A stretch of 57,901 nucleotides of DNA from a virus, in the IMG/VR virus record IMGVR_UViG_3300010042_000197, positions 1 through 57,901 of that record; one strand, given 5' to 3'. Positions 8,861 to 17,457 of this stretch are shown one piece after another. Below the pieces are notes generated by a model. The model did no database searches and was not told the DNA's origin. It saw nothing but the letters and a program-made list of their open reading frames with translations. How positions within the stretch are numbered: position 1 is the first letter of the stretch; every line of letters begins with the position of its first letter. Made by a program: the position numbers and the translations under genes.

Positions 8861-8888
8861 AAAATTAAACACCCTGAAAGAACGTCAA
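8861..8888 (-). promoter_or_regulatory. candidate promoter of the toxin/immunity pair
   Basis: On the minus strand a TTGACG box (8883-8888) lies 16 bp upstream of an AATTTT box (8861-8866), inside a locally AT-rich patch just upstream of the nuclease start at 8834. The -35 matches 5 of 6 consensus bases and the -10 is weak. Confidence 0.3.
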
Positions 8889-8951
8889 ATCCAGACAAGC
8901 CCCCTCAGGTAGGGCTGTCCGGGACTCAGCGCTCCAACCCGGCATCTCCTC

Positions 8952-9485
8952 TCACAACATGCCCCCGAGGGCAGCGTCCTTGCCGATGAGGAGGAGGTAG
9001 TCCCGGAACGCTTCCCACGTGTTGCCGGCGACGTGCCCCCGCGCGACGGCGTTGGCCTGCCACTCGCGCAGCAGCCCGTCCGCGCGCCACAGCAGCCAGG
9101 GCCGGCCCGCCGCAGTTCGCGCCTCCAGCATGAGGCGCTCCAGCTCGCCCGCCGTCTCCAGGAAGGTGGCCGTCGGGTGCGCCACCAGCCAGTCGTAGGC
9201 GAGGGCCTTCGCGGGGTAGCGCTCCGCCTGGGCCGCCAGCTCGAGCGCGCTGTACTTGCCCCAGTCGTCGGTCAGCCCGGCCACGCCGCTGGCCGCCAGC
9301 GCCTGCAGCTCGCCCTCCAGTTCCGCACGGCGCACCTGGAGCGCCTGGCCAACGGTGGCGAAGTGCCGGGCGGAGGCGCCCGCGGCGTCGAGCTCTCCGC
9401 GCACACGGGCCAGCGTGCACGACACGTCGCGCTTGCGGGACTCGACAGCGTTTCGCCGGTACACCTCTTCGGACGTCAGTGACAT
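8952..9485 (-). CDS. phage protein downstream of the tail fibre
   Basis: 177 aa from an ATG preceded by GGAG at 6 nt. It is mostly helical, with charged N-terminal helices and a conserved-looking Trp-rich C-terminal half. It starts 16 nt after the fibre gene stop, so it belongs to the tail operon. Position suggests a fibre assembly or accessory protein, but no family is recognised. Confidence 0.72.
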   Translation of the reverse strand: MSLTSEEVYRRNAVESRKRDVSCTLARVRGELDAAGASARHFATVGQALQVRRAELEGELQALAASGVAGLTDDWGKYSALELAAQAERYPAKALAYDWLVAHPTATFLETAGELERLMLEARTAAGRPWLLWRADGLLREWQANAVARGHVAGNTWEAFRDYLLLIGKDAALGGML

Positions 9486-9501
9486 GGCGTCTCCGGGCGC
9501 G

Positions 9502-11607
9502 CTACTCGCGGGCCTTGATGTTGTGGGACAGGAGCCCCCGCACGTTGTACGTGCGTGCCCCGTGGACGGTGAGCTGCACGACGTCGCCCTCTCCTGCTTC
9601 CTCTACCCGCTGCACGCGGCCGGGCTGCACCCCTTGGATGGCGTCTCCCGGACACAGCGCGGACAGCGGTGTCCAGCCCCGCTCCTCCAGGTAGAAGCGG
9701 TGCCCCTCAGAGGCCACCACCTCTCGCCCATCCTCCAGCACCAGGCGCAGGCGCTCGGCCCGTGCCGGCCGCGCCGCCATCACCGAGTGCACGTCCCACA
9801 CCAACGTCTCGTCGTGCTGGGTGAGCACCTGCATGCCCGGCCGCACCGCGTCCGCGCGCAGCTCCGTCCCGTCCGCCATGAGGATGGGCTCCCATGGCGC
9901 CGGGCACGGCCGCGTGTCGTCTCCTCCGCCTCCACCGCCGCCACCGTCTGGAGCACCGCCGCCCACCGGCGAGTTGTACTGGGAGGTGAATGCCGCGTTG
10001 CGGCTGGCGACGGGGATGAACCACTTCGAGGCGCTCGGCCCGTACGCGTTGACGACGGACACCAGGAGATACCAGACGGACGTCGTCGTGGTGCTGAGCC
10101 CGGACACCGAGCCCGCTAGCATGTAGTTGAACGACGCGCGGCCCTCGTTGTTCGCCGAGGACTCGGTGGCGTCCCGGTACACCCTGTCCGTCAGCGCGAC
10201 GTGCAGCACCTGGTGGCGGAAGGCGCTTCCGGCCGTCGGCCGCACCCACAACTCCACGCGCGCGTACCGCATGGCATCGAAGTTGTCGTCCAGCGCCTGG
10301 GGCTGGAGGAAGAGCTGCCACGTCGCCCAGGACAGGGACGCGGTGGTGATGTTGTCCGCGCACTCCACGCGCACGCGGTCGATGTTGGGCGCGCCCCCGC
10401 GCACGGCGCCCTGGTTGTTGCCACGGTAGAAGCAGCGGTTGCCGGGGCCGGGGCCGTCGAGGCTGACGAGCCCCTTGTAGAAGAGCGCCTCCAGAGGGTA
10501 GCGGCCCACCTGGAGATTCTGGCTGGCCACCTTCAACGCCACCCCCACGTTGTCCAGCTTCGCGCCCGCTACGGGCACTCCGCTACCGTCCTCCGCGTAG
10601 TTGGACGTCTGCAACGTGTTGGCGCTCAGCAAGTCGAACGTCACCGACTTCCGCAAGCTGATGGCGTCCAGGTACACCGCCTTGCCGATGTCCGCGGCGG
10701 CCGCGTTGAGCTCCCAGACGAGAAGGAGTCCCGTGCACCCGGCCGGGCACGCCCCCTTCACCTTGTACGGCTGGTACGCGGTGGTGAGGCCGGACACCAG
10801 AGTGACGGTGTTGGCGCCCGCATAGTTGCCGGAGGCGTCCAACCAGAAGAAGTAGAGTCCTCCTCCGAAGTTGCCCGACAGCGGCGCGGAGGACTTCAAC
10901 CACGCCTCCGCGAAGAACTCGTCGCCCGCCGCGCACGAAATCCGCTTCGTCCAGACGACGGTGCGGTAACCGGCGGCGTTGAGAGGCACTCGGCGGCACC
11001 ACCGGCCCTCGCGCGCGTTGGCCGGCTCCTCCACCAGGAAGTCCCCCTCGGGAGAGATTCCCAGCGCGGCGGCACCCGCCTCGCCGTACCCGTTGGGCAC
11101 CAGGTTGTCCGAGGGCGGCAGGAGCAGGTGCTGCGTGGCGATGGCGGCCGGCGCCACCTTGCTGGACGTCACCGCCCCCGGGCTCAGGAGGGCGGTGTCG
11201 ACGCTGCCGTCGGGCACGTTGGAGAGCGTCTCGGTTGCCATTCCGATGGTGTCCGGGTCCGCCACTACGACGCCGCCCAGGACGCGCCAACTTCCCTGGT
11301 TGCCGTTGGAGTAGAGGGCCTGTACCGCCGACTTCGCGCTGGTGGTGGCCTTCACCCGCAGCGTCACCACCACGCGCCGCTCCGCGGGCCCCAAACGAAT
11401 GGGCGCCACGAGGTAGTTGTCCGTGTTGTTCGGGTCATCCCCCGTGAAGACGGCCACCTGGAAGCCCTCCAGGAGGTGCAGCGGAAGCGTCTCCTCGTGC
11501 GTCCAGCGGATGTCGAGGTACGTCGGTTTGATGACGCGCGGGCGCGGGAAGCCCGGCTCCCCGTCCTCGACAACGCCCCCCTGCATCTCCTGCTCGCGTG
11601 AGCGCAT
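9502..11607 (-). CDS. tail fibre/tip protein with C-terminal Hint domain
   Basis: 701 aa from an ATG at 11607, 11 nt after the stop of the J homologue; a later ATG at 11586 is too close to its SD. The N-terminal part resembles J-associated fibre proteins (a short ISW-like strand region, then an SNVPDGSVDTALLSPGAVTSSKV coil-like motif). The middle is a beta-sandwich carbohydrate-binding-like region (about 170-330), then beta-rich repeats. A Gly-rich linker (about 550-560) leads into a Hint domain from Cys568 to the end. The product probably sits at the tail tip and contacts the host surface; receptor specificity is unknown. The presence of a Hint domain suggests autoproteolytic release or cross-linking of the fibre. 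Confidence 0.83.
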   Translation of the reverse strand: MRSREQEMQGGVVEDGEPGFPRPRVIKPTYLDIRWTHEETLPLHLLEGFQVAVFTGDDPNNTDNYLVAPIRLGPAERRVVVTLRVKATTSAKSAVQALYSNGNQGSWRVLGGVVVADPDTIGMATETLSNVPDGSVDTALLSPGAVTSSKVAPAAIATQHLLLPPSDNLVPNGYGEAGAAALGISPEGDFLVEEPANAREGRWCRRVPLNAAGYRTVVWTKRISCAAGDEFFAEAWLKSSAPLSGNFGGGLYFFWLDASGNYAGANTVTLVSGLTTAYQPYKVKGACPAGCTGLLLVWELNAAAADIGKAVYLDAISLRKSVTFDLLSANTLQTSNYAEDGSGVPVAGAKLDNVGVALKVASQNLQVGRYPLEALFYKGLVSLDGPGPGNRCFYRGNNQGAVRGGAPNIDRVRVECADNITTASLSWATWQLFLQPQALDDNFDAMRYARVELWVRPTAGSAFRHQVLHVALTDRVYRDATESSANNEGRASFNYMLAGSVSGLSTTTTSVWYLLVSVVNAYGPSASKWFIPVASRNAAFTSQYNSPVGGGAPDGGGGGGGGDDTRPCPAPWEPILMADGTELRADAVRPGMQVLTQHDETLVWDVHSVMAARPARAERLRLVLEDGREVVASEGHRFYLEERGWTPLSALCPGDAIQGVQPGRVQRVEEAGEGDVVQLTVHGARTYNVRGLLSHNIKARE
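9505..9906 (-). other. Hint (intein-like) domain 1, at C-terminus of fibre
   Basis: 134 codons from Cys568 to the last residue. Visible blocks: CPAPWEPIL-DG (N1), VRPGMQVLTQ, LVLEDGREVVASEGH (the N3 region with the His, but Ser replaces the usual Thr), and VVQLTVHGARTYNVRGLLSHN (C-terminal block with penultimate His and Asn). The residue after Asn is Ile, not Cys/Ser/Thr, and only five residues (IKARE) follow. This favours cleavage rather than splicing, as in bacterial intein-like domains. Confidence 0.8.
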
Positions 11608-11618
11608 GGTGAGGCCCG

Positions 11619-14138
11619 CTAGACTGGCGGCGTGGACGACACCGTCATGGTGATGGAGGACGGCACCGTGGGCGCCACCACCACGGTGAGGCTGGGAGCG
11701 TTGGTGGAGTAGTTGCCCGAGGTGTCGATGGCCTTGATGCGCACCACCTGGTTGACGCCGAGCGCCGGCAGGGCCCACTCGAAGGAGGTGGCTCGCACCT
11801 TGGCGATGAGGGAGGCCGTCTCCCAGCTCGAGCCCCCGTGCCGCAGCTCGTACATGTCCCTGTCCAGGTCGGGGATTTCCGCCCACCGCAGCGTGGCGGT
11901 GACGCCGTTGAGGGAGGACACGAAGCCGGCCACGTCCGAGGGCGGGGCCGCCTTGCCCAGCACCGTGTACGCCGCCTCGGCGAAGGCGGTGGTGAAGCCG
12001 CCCAGCTCGGCCGCCACCTGCACCCGGTACGGGCCCGGCGCCACGTCCGCCAGCTCCCAGAAGTGCGTCTGGAGGCGCTCCTCGGCGCTCCAGTTGCCCT
12101 CGGACAGGCGCCAGCGCACCACATACGCGACGGCGCCGGGCCGCTGCGTCCACCGCGCATTGAGCTGCACCCTCACGCCGCCGTTGGTCGTCTTGTAGAG
12201 GCCTTCGCCCACCACCAGTCCCTCAGGTGGAGACGACGAGGGCAGCACGGAGGTGGGCAGGGGCTGGAGCTTCACGCCCTGCTCCACCGCGGCGTACTTG
12301 CCTGGGTGGTGCGCCAGCGCCGTCACCTCGTAGACGTGCGGCTCCACCTCGGCGACGGCCAGCACGCGCCAGAGGGTGGGCACCAAGTCCGTGGCCGCCA
12401 GCACCCAGACGGCCTGGGGCACGGGCGCGGCGGAGAATGGCGCCGCCAGCGTGAGGGCGCGGTACGGCGCCGCCGGCAGGGCCGCCACGGGCCGCTCTTC
12501 CACCGTGCCGTCGGGCAACACCACGGAGAGGGTGTACGTGTGCCCGGCTTCGAGGGTGACGTCCGCGTCCAGTTCCACGCGCGACGCGGTGGCCTCCACC
12601 ACCCGCCCGCCCCAGCGCCTGCCCGCGCGCGTCGGGTCCACCACCTTCACAACGGCCCCGGGGTTGCGCAGCGCGCCCTCCAGGCCCGTCCTGAAGACAA
12701 TGGTCTCCGTCTCCAGCCGCTCGGTGTGCAGCAGCCACCGGCCCACCCGCTGCGCCTGGCTGCGCGAGGTGCACCCCAGCGCCACCACGTCCGTGGGGTT
12801 GTAGCCGTAGTCGAGCATCCCCTCCTCGTCCGGCACGTGCTCCACCGCGGCCTTGTACTGGTTGGCCGGGTCGTTCCAGGTGACGAGCGCGACGGTGTGC
12901 CGCGCGCGCCGCGAGGTGCCCGAGTAGGTGAAGAGGCCGTCCACCACGTTGGCGGGCGTGAAGAGGTACTCGGCGTCCCGGGGCGCGTCCTGGGCGACGT
13001 ACACCGCGCCGCTGGCCCAGTAGACGAGGCCTCGGAAGACGGAGGCGAGGTTGCCCACCACCTGGTACGCGTCCGCCTGCGTCTGGAGGTAGAGGTTGCA
13101 GGTGAAGCGCGGCTCCATGCCGCCCTTGCCGTCCGGCACCAGCTCGTCGCAGTAGCGGGCCACCGTGTACAGGCCCCACTTGTCCACCTGGGCCTCGTCC
13201 AGGTAGCGGCCCAGGCCGTACCGCTTCGTCGTCAGCAAGTCGTACAGGCACCACGCAGGGTTGTCCGTCCACGCCACCTGGAAGGTGCCGTCCCACGTGC
13301 CCGAGTACTCGCGCGTGGCCGCGTTGTAGTTGCTGGGCACCCGCACCTTGAGGCCGCGAATCCGGTAGCTGCGCGTGGGGACGCTGCCGAACTGCCGGGC
13401 CGACACCTCGAGGGCCACAATGGCCGTGTTGGGGAAGCTCAGCTTCTCGTCGATGAGCGTGGCGTAGGACTTCCAGAACGTACGGTTCTGCAGGACGACG
13501 TATTCCGAATCGGGAGTGAGGCGCCGCACGCGGATGTCCCACGGCGGGCTGCCGGTGAGCTCCACGCGGTACGTCCTCTCGTAGGGACTGGTGCACTTCC
13601 CGCGGATGACGCCAGCGCCCTGCAGGTCCTGCTCCACCCAGCCGCCGCCGTTGCTCTGCAAGTCGATGGCGATGTTGAGGGTGGACGGCTGCAAGTCCCC
13701 CGTCTCCGGGTGCTGGTACGTCAGCTGCGGTACCTGCAAGGTGACGCGCACCGCGTCCACCTCCGAATCGAAGATGGTGCGGACGGCCGGCAGGCTCTTC
13801 TTCACCTCCGCGTTGACGCTGAACTCCGCCTCGGCCGCGGTGAAGCCGGGGATGTACTCCTGCCCCTGGGTGCCCGGCACGTCGTACACCGTGACGTCGC
13901 GGAAGTTGGGCGTGTCGTTGATGGTGTGGACCGGGACGCCGTCCAGGAAGACGCCCTTCAGCCCGCCGACGAGTCCTTCGATTTCCCCCTCACACAGCAC
14001 GTCCAGCACGCGCGCGTGCGCGGCGGACTTCAGCGTGTCCGGGGACTCCACGGGCGAGCGCTGGGCGTCGCCTCCGCCCTTCCCTCCGCTTCCTCCGCCC
14101 GCGCCTCGCAGCGCTCCCCGCTCAAGGTGCTTCGTCAT
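11619..14138 (-). CDS. J: tail tip attachment protein, lambda J homologue
   Basis: 839 aa from an ATG at 14138 that overlaps the 3' end of gene I by 17 nt. The N-terminus has the J signature: a Gly-rich start, the SPDTLKSAAHARVLDVLCEGEIEGL segment and the FLDGVPV strand. The centre holds the tail-hub region (NPAWCLYDLLTTKRYGLG, about residues 240-260), typical of J/GpJ host-specificity proteins. The C-terminal third contains fibronectin type III-like strands. It forms the tail tip hub and, in lambda, binds the receptor. It lacks an obvious distal receptor-binding tail, which may be supplied by the separate fibre gene that follows. Confidence 0.95.
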   Translation of the reverse strand: MTKHLERGALRGAGGGSGGKGGGDAQRSPVESPDTLKSAAHARVLDVLCEGEIEGLVGGLKGVFLDGVPVHTINDTPNFRDVTVYDVPGTQGQEYIPGFTAAEAEFSVNAEVKKSLPAVRTIFDSEVDAVRVTLQVPQLTYQHPETGDLQPSTLNIAIDLQSNGGGWVEQDLQGAGVIRGKCTSPYERTYRVELTGSPPWDIRVRRLTPDSEYVVLQNRTFWKSYATLIDEKLSFPNTAIVALEVSARQFGSVPTRSYRIRGLKVRVPSNYNAATREYSGTWDGTFQVAWTDNPAWCLYDLLTTKRYGLGRYLDEAQVDKWGLYTVARYCDELVPDGKGGMEPRFTCNLYLQTQADAYQVVGNLASVFRGLVYWASGAVYVAQDAPRDAEYLFTPANVVDGLFTYSGTSRRARHTVALVTWNDPANQYKAAVEHVPDEEGMLDYGYNPTDVVALGCTSRSQAQRVGRWLLHTERLETETIVFRTGLEGALRNPGAVVKVVDPTRAGRRWGGRVVEATASRVELDADVTLEAGHTYTLSVVLPDGTVEERPVAALPAAPYRALTLAAPFSAAPVPQAVWVLAATDLVPTLWRVLAVAEVEPHVYEVTALAHHPGKYAAVEQGVKLQPLPTSVLPSSSPPEGLVVGEGLYKTTNGGVRVQLNARWTQRPGAVAYVVRWRLSEGNWSAEERLQTHFWELADVAPGPYRVQVAAELGGFTTAFAEAAYTVLGKAAPPSDVAGFVSSLNGVTATLRWAEIPDLDRDMYELRHGGSSWETASLIAKVRATSFEWALPALGVNQVVRIKAIDTSGNYSTNAPSLTVVVAPTVPSSITMTVSSTPPV

Positions 14139-15195
14139 GGGGCCGCTCCGGGTCCTCGTTCTTGGTGTTGTGCGAGAGGAAGCCCACCGTCTGGTAGGTG
14201 TGCGCGCCGGCCACGGTGATGCGCACCACCGGGCCCCGCCCGGCCGCCTCCGCGCAGGCCACCACGCCCGGGCGCTCGCCGACGAGGCGCATGCCCGCAT
14301 CCAGGTGCCGCAGCTCCTCCCATGCGGCCTCAGTGCGCACGCGGTGGTTGTACGTGCCCACCAGCTCCCGGCCGTCCTCCAGCACCAGGCGCCAGCACTC
14401 CGCCTCCAGCGTGGAGGCGTGGGAGACGGGGTAGTCGCCCCACTCCAGCGTCACCTCGTCCTGGGTGCGCACCCACGCGCCCACGCGCACGTCACCCGCG
14501 GGCACCTCGCGGCCGTCCGAAAGCAGAATGGGTACCCACGGCGCCGGGCACCCTCCGCCCACGGGCCCCTGCCCTCCCGGGCCGTGCTGCCCTCCCGCGC
14601 CTCCGCCGAAGCCGCCGCCCGCGCTCCACTCAGTGGAGATGCCGGCGGACACCACGCAGCTCCCCACCACCATTTCCCCGTAGCAGAGCGGCACCGGGTG
14701 GCCCTGGGCCAACGTATTCACGGGCCCGTTGAAGACGTAGTTGGGCTGGGCGTCAGGCTTCTCCAGTGGCCCCGTGGCCGGGGGCGGTTTGAAGAGGAGC
14801 TGCGCGGCGCCTCCCACCATGAGGCTGCTGCCCAGGGCGATGAGCTGCCCGCCCACCGCGCCGTAGTCGTAGACGGAGAGCACCGCACCGCCAGCGATGA
14901 GCACCGCCCCCAGCACCACCTGGAGGACGCCCGCCTGCTTCGCGCCCGCCAGCGCCGGCAGAATCGTGATGCGCTTCCCCGTGGTGACGCCCAGCTCCTC
15001 GGCGCCGACGTCGCGCTCTCCGACGAGGACGTGGTAGCCGGGAGCGCTGTTCTCCGCGAGGTAGCGGCTGAAGCCCTCGCAGACCGCGCAGAGGGCGCGC
15101 ACCGCCTCCGCGGGCGTGGGCACGCCCAGCTCCAGCGTCCACTCCCGCCCGAAGCGCTGGCCCAGGGGCCCGCCGAGCACCACCGTCGTCAGCAT
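14122..15195 (-). CDS. I: tail assembly protein I with C-terminal Hint domain
   Basis: 357 aa from an ATG at 15195 overlapping the K stop by 7 nt. Residues 1-95 match the beta-grasp (ubiquitin-like) region of lambda I-type proteins. Two hydrophobic segments (about 100-150) and a conserved NTLAQGHPVPLCYGEMVVG stretch, also typical of the family, follow. Then comes a Gly/Pro linker and a Hint domain from Cys216. Lambda I is about 223 aa, so removing the Hint domain would leave a normal-sized protein (215 aa plus a 14-aa tail). I acts with K and J in tail-tip assembly. JAB-domain K and ubiquitin-like I are a known phage pairing. Confidence 0.9.
   Translation of the reverse strand: MLTTVVLGGPLGQRFGREWTLELGVPTPAEAVRALCAVCEGFSRYLAENSAPGYHVLVGERDVGAEELGVTTGKRITILPALAGAKQAGVLQVVLGAVLIAGGAVLSVYDYGAVGGQLIALGSSLMVGGAAQLLFKPPPATGPLEKPDAQPNYVFNGPVNTLAQGHPVPLCYGEMVVGSCVVSAGISTEWSAGGGFGGGAGGQHGPGGQGPVGGGCPAPWVPILLSDGREVPAGDVRVGAWVRTQDEVTLEWGDYPVSHASTLEAECWRLVLEDGRELVGTYNHRVRTEAAWEELRHLDAGMRLVGERPGVVACAEAAGRGPVVRITVAGAHTYQTVGFLSHNTKNEDPERPHDEAP
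14167..14550 (-). other. Hint (intein-like) domain 2, in tail protein I
   Basis: 128 residues, Cys216 to Asn343 of the I homologue. All standard splicing residues are present: Cys1, a TYNH block (Thr and His of the N3/B block), penultimate His, terminal Asn, and Thr as the +1 residue. The 14-residue C-extein (TKNEDPERPHDEAP) overlaps the start of J at the DNA level. It is clearly related to Hint domain 1: both begin CPAPW-PIL--DG and share LVLEDGRE and LSHN. Confidence 0.85.
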
Positions 15196-15914
15196 AGGGT
15201 GCGATGCCGCACAACCTTCCGAGTCACCCGTGCCCAGAAGCCGCTGTACGTCTCCCTCTTGGAGAGCGAAGCCTGGAGGTGGTGGAGGACGACGTCCGCG
15301 CCCAGGTACACGCCTGCGTGGTTGGGGACCTTCGCGCGCAGCTGCATGAGGAGGACGTCGTGCTGACGCAGCGACTGGCCGGTGACGTCGACGAAGCCCG
15401 CCTTCTCGTAGCCCTCCAGGTAGAGGTTGGCGCCCTTGGCCCACCAGTCGTCGGGGCGCTCGAAGTCGGGCAACTCGAGCCCCAGCGTCTCGCGGTAGTA
15501 GTCGCGGATGAGGCTGAAGCAGTCCAGGACGCCGTGGGAAAACTCCCGTCCCACCAGGGGTGCTCTGTAGCCCGAGGGGTACAGCACCTGCCAGTGCCCC
15601 ACCGGCACGTTGACGATGAGCCAGGGCAGGCCCCAGCGCTCGCACATGACGCGGTCCGCCTCGCTCGGCTCCGGGGAGGCGTTCGGGTGCGAGTGCACCA
15701 CCGCCACCACCTCCCCCTCCGCCTCGGCGCTGGCGAAGTCCTCGGGCGCCAGGTGGAAGTGGGCCTGGCCCTCGGCGAGATTGCGGCAGGGCCGATACGC
15801 CAGCTCGCCTGCGGCGCGCACTACGAGGCCGCAGGACTCGCGGGGAGCCTCCGCGCTGGCGTGCTCCAGGGCGGCGATGACTGGGGCACAAGGCAACGCG
15901 AAGCCGGATATCAT
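15189..15914 (-). CDS. K: tail tip protein K: JAMM plus NlpC/P60 peptidase
   Basis: 241 aa from an ATG at 15914, which has a GGGGA SD 9 nt upstream; an ATG at 15929 is an alternative without SD. The N-terminal JAMM/Mov34 domain has the Glu in RESCGLVV and the HxHx7SxxD motif in HSHPNASPEPSEAD. The C-terminal NlpC/P60 domain has a Cys in LDCFSLIRDYY and a His in NHAGVYLG. This two-domain fusion is the hallmark of lambda K, which acts in tail-tip assembly and is thought to open peptidoglycan. The gene precedes I and J, but it is separated from its usual partner L by about 3 kb of inserted genes. Confidence 0.93.
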   Translation of the reverse strand: MISGFALPCAPVIAALEHASAEAPRESCGLVVRAAGELAYRPCRNLAEGQAHFHLAPEDFASAEAEGEVVAVVHSHPNASPEPSEADRVMCERWGLPWLIVNVPVGHWQVLYPSGYRAPLVGREFSHGVLDCFSLIRDYYRETLGLELPDFERPDDWWAKGANLYLEGYEKAGFVDVTGQSLRQHDVLLMQLRAKVPNHAGVYLGADVVLHHLQASLSKRETYSGFWARVTRKVVRHRTLC

Positions 15915-16062
15915 ACCAATAATCCCCATTTCGGGCGCACGGCGAACCGCACCAACTTCACCCGCCCAGGGGACAAATTCCGAGCCGCTCAGAACAAACT
16001 ATCGGTCTGACATCGACAGCCACACCAATAGACACACCCCTTCCTCGATGCGCGAAGGGTGG

Positions 16063-16099
16063 AACGAGTGGTGCTTCACGATGACAAACACCACTCGTT
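16063..16099. repeat. perfect 11-bp inverted repeat
   Basis: Left arm 16063-16073 (AACGAGTGGTG) and right arm 16089-16099 are exact complements around a 15-nt loop. It lies just after the last gene of the 2TM/zinc-ribbon pair and before K. A terminator of the inserted operon, or an operator for the K promoter, are both possible. Confidence 0.55.
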
Positions 16100-16108
16100 C
16101 GCTCGCAA

Positions 16109-16339
16109 CTACATTGGACGACCACATCCAGGACAGGCCTGCGCCGAGGCAAAATACCCACCCGATGCGACATTCGCAGATTTCTGCATCAACTGAGGCA
16201 TCCCCTTGACGCCCTCGCTCAACTGCGCAATCAAAAAACGAAGCTGCTCTTGACTGAGTCCCCCCTTGAGTTGCGCAGCAACGGCAGCCAATCGCGCCTT
16301 CTCAGCAGCATCAAGCATCACAACCCCCTGGACTTTCAT
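16109..16339 (-). CDS. small protein with C-terminal zinc-ribbon half
   Basis: 76 aa from an ATG at 16339, overlapping the previous stop by 4 nt (ATGA). It is a helical protein ending in ACPGCGRPM, a CxxC knuckle that could pair with another Cys pair in a partner. Its coupling to the 2TM gene upstream indicates a two-gene unit. The function is unknown. Confidence 0.65.
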   Translation of the reverse strand: MKVQGVVMLDAAEKARLAAVAAQLKGGLSQEQLRFLIAQLSEGVKGMPQLMQKSANVASGGYFASAQACPGCGRPM

Positions 16340-17049
16340 TTTACTCTCTCCTGCGCACACCGCTTACATCTTGAAGAAAACTTCCCTGCTTGCCATTTTT
16401 TCTTAAACTTCCGCGCCTCCGCAAGGCGACTAAACATATCGGAGCCCGCGCCCCACTTCTGGCTACAGAACGGGCACGACATCCACAAATGAGACGAGAG
16501 CGCTCGCTGCGCCGCATAGATCTCAATCTCTTCCGAAACATGTGCCTGCTTCGCCTGGAGCAACCCCAAAACGCGCTCAAATTCCTTCGCAATAAGACGG
16601 ACCTTCTCGATGGCTGGCGCACGTTCCGCTGGTGTCGTAGCGCTCACCACCTCAGCGAGCGCGGTTTTCATCTCATTCTCCGCCGTATGCAGCGGCATCT
16701 GAACCGTCTGACTCGCCTCCAACTGCGAGTCCAACTGATTAGTCAAACTAAAAATAGACCAAGCAAACGACAGCACACCCAGAATACCAGACGTCACCAC
16801 CGCAGCTTTAAACATTACTGAACCCGCGTCCGCCAACCCCGTACCAGCAAGCATGAAGACAGCGGGCCCCAGGCCAATTCCCACGAAGTTCGCGCGCCTT
16901 TGCCACCTAGTAATCTGGGCAGCGCGCTGCTCATAGGCCACCCTGGAATGGGTACCCTCACCGGCCAATCGATTAGCTGTCGCAAGCAGAGCGTTGTCAC
17001 CGGGCGACAAAGGAAGTGACGCTGAACCTTCTGGCAGACTTGAAGTCAT
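16336..17049 (-). CDS. 2TM protein with C-terminal zinc finger, SLATT-like
   Basis: 237 aa from an ATG preceded by GGAGG at 8 nt. A soluble N-terminal helix (YEQRAAQITRWQRRANFVG) runs into two closely spaced membrane helices (about residues 53-75 and 82-102), then an amphipathic helical region, then two CxxC pairs (CPFC and CKRC, 33 residues apart) forming a likely zinc finger. A pair of TM helices after a basic helix resembles SLATT-type 2TM effectors of defence islands, but I cannot confirm the family. Base composition is lower in GC than the flanking tail genes, so the pair is probably foreign cargo between K and L. Confidence 0.65.
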   Translation of the reverse strand: MTSSLPEGSASLPLSPGDNALLATANRLAGEGTHSRVAYEQRAAQITRWQRRANFVGIGLGPAVFMLAGTGLADAGSVMFKAAVVTSGILGVLSFAWSIFSLTNQLDSQLEASQTVQMPLHTAENEMKTALAEVVSATTPAERAPAIEKVRLIAKEFERVLGLLQAKQAHVSEEIEIYAAQRALSSHLWMSCPFCSQKWGAGSDMFSRLAEARKFKKKWQAGKFSSRCKRCAQERVK

Positions 17050-17457
17050 TGGATGGCCTCCGCAACCTGCAAGGAGTCACGCTGCAGGGTCACACAATCC
17101 GACTACGCCACTCCGCATTGTTAGACTTACTACCTAGGATCGACCCAATTGCATGTCCACACCTTTCCACATGCCACATGCACCCACCAAGAACGCCATG
17201 TCCAGCGCACTTGCCGCAGCAGTCCGCCCCCCCTGACACCTGGGACCTGAATCGGGGCCACGCCCTGCATGCTTAGTCTGTAAGGCGCCACTGGCTGAAT
17301 GGCCTAGCGTGGCTTACCCCTGGGTCACCCCTATCCCACCACCCGTCCAGTAGCCCCAGCCCCTCTTGCACAAGGTGTTTCGGAACAGGAATACCCTTGA
17401 CGACCGCATTGGTCCCGATGTGCCTTATGGGCGCATCCACCAGCAACGGAGAATGCC
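17050..17457. other. divergent intergenic region
   Basis: No gene supported. It separates a minus-strand operon from a plus-strand gene and so should carry divergent promoters. A TTGACG box occurs at about 17393 on the plus strand without a well-spaced -10. I see no repeat or RNA gene in it. Confidence 0.4.

Noticed and set aside
11838-14219. Long plus-strand open frame across the J gene
   Set aside because: Antisense shadow of a GC-rich gene: low-complexity Arg/His/Gly translation, no SD, and the minus-strand product is a clear J homologue.
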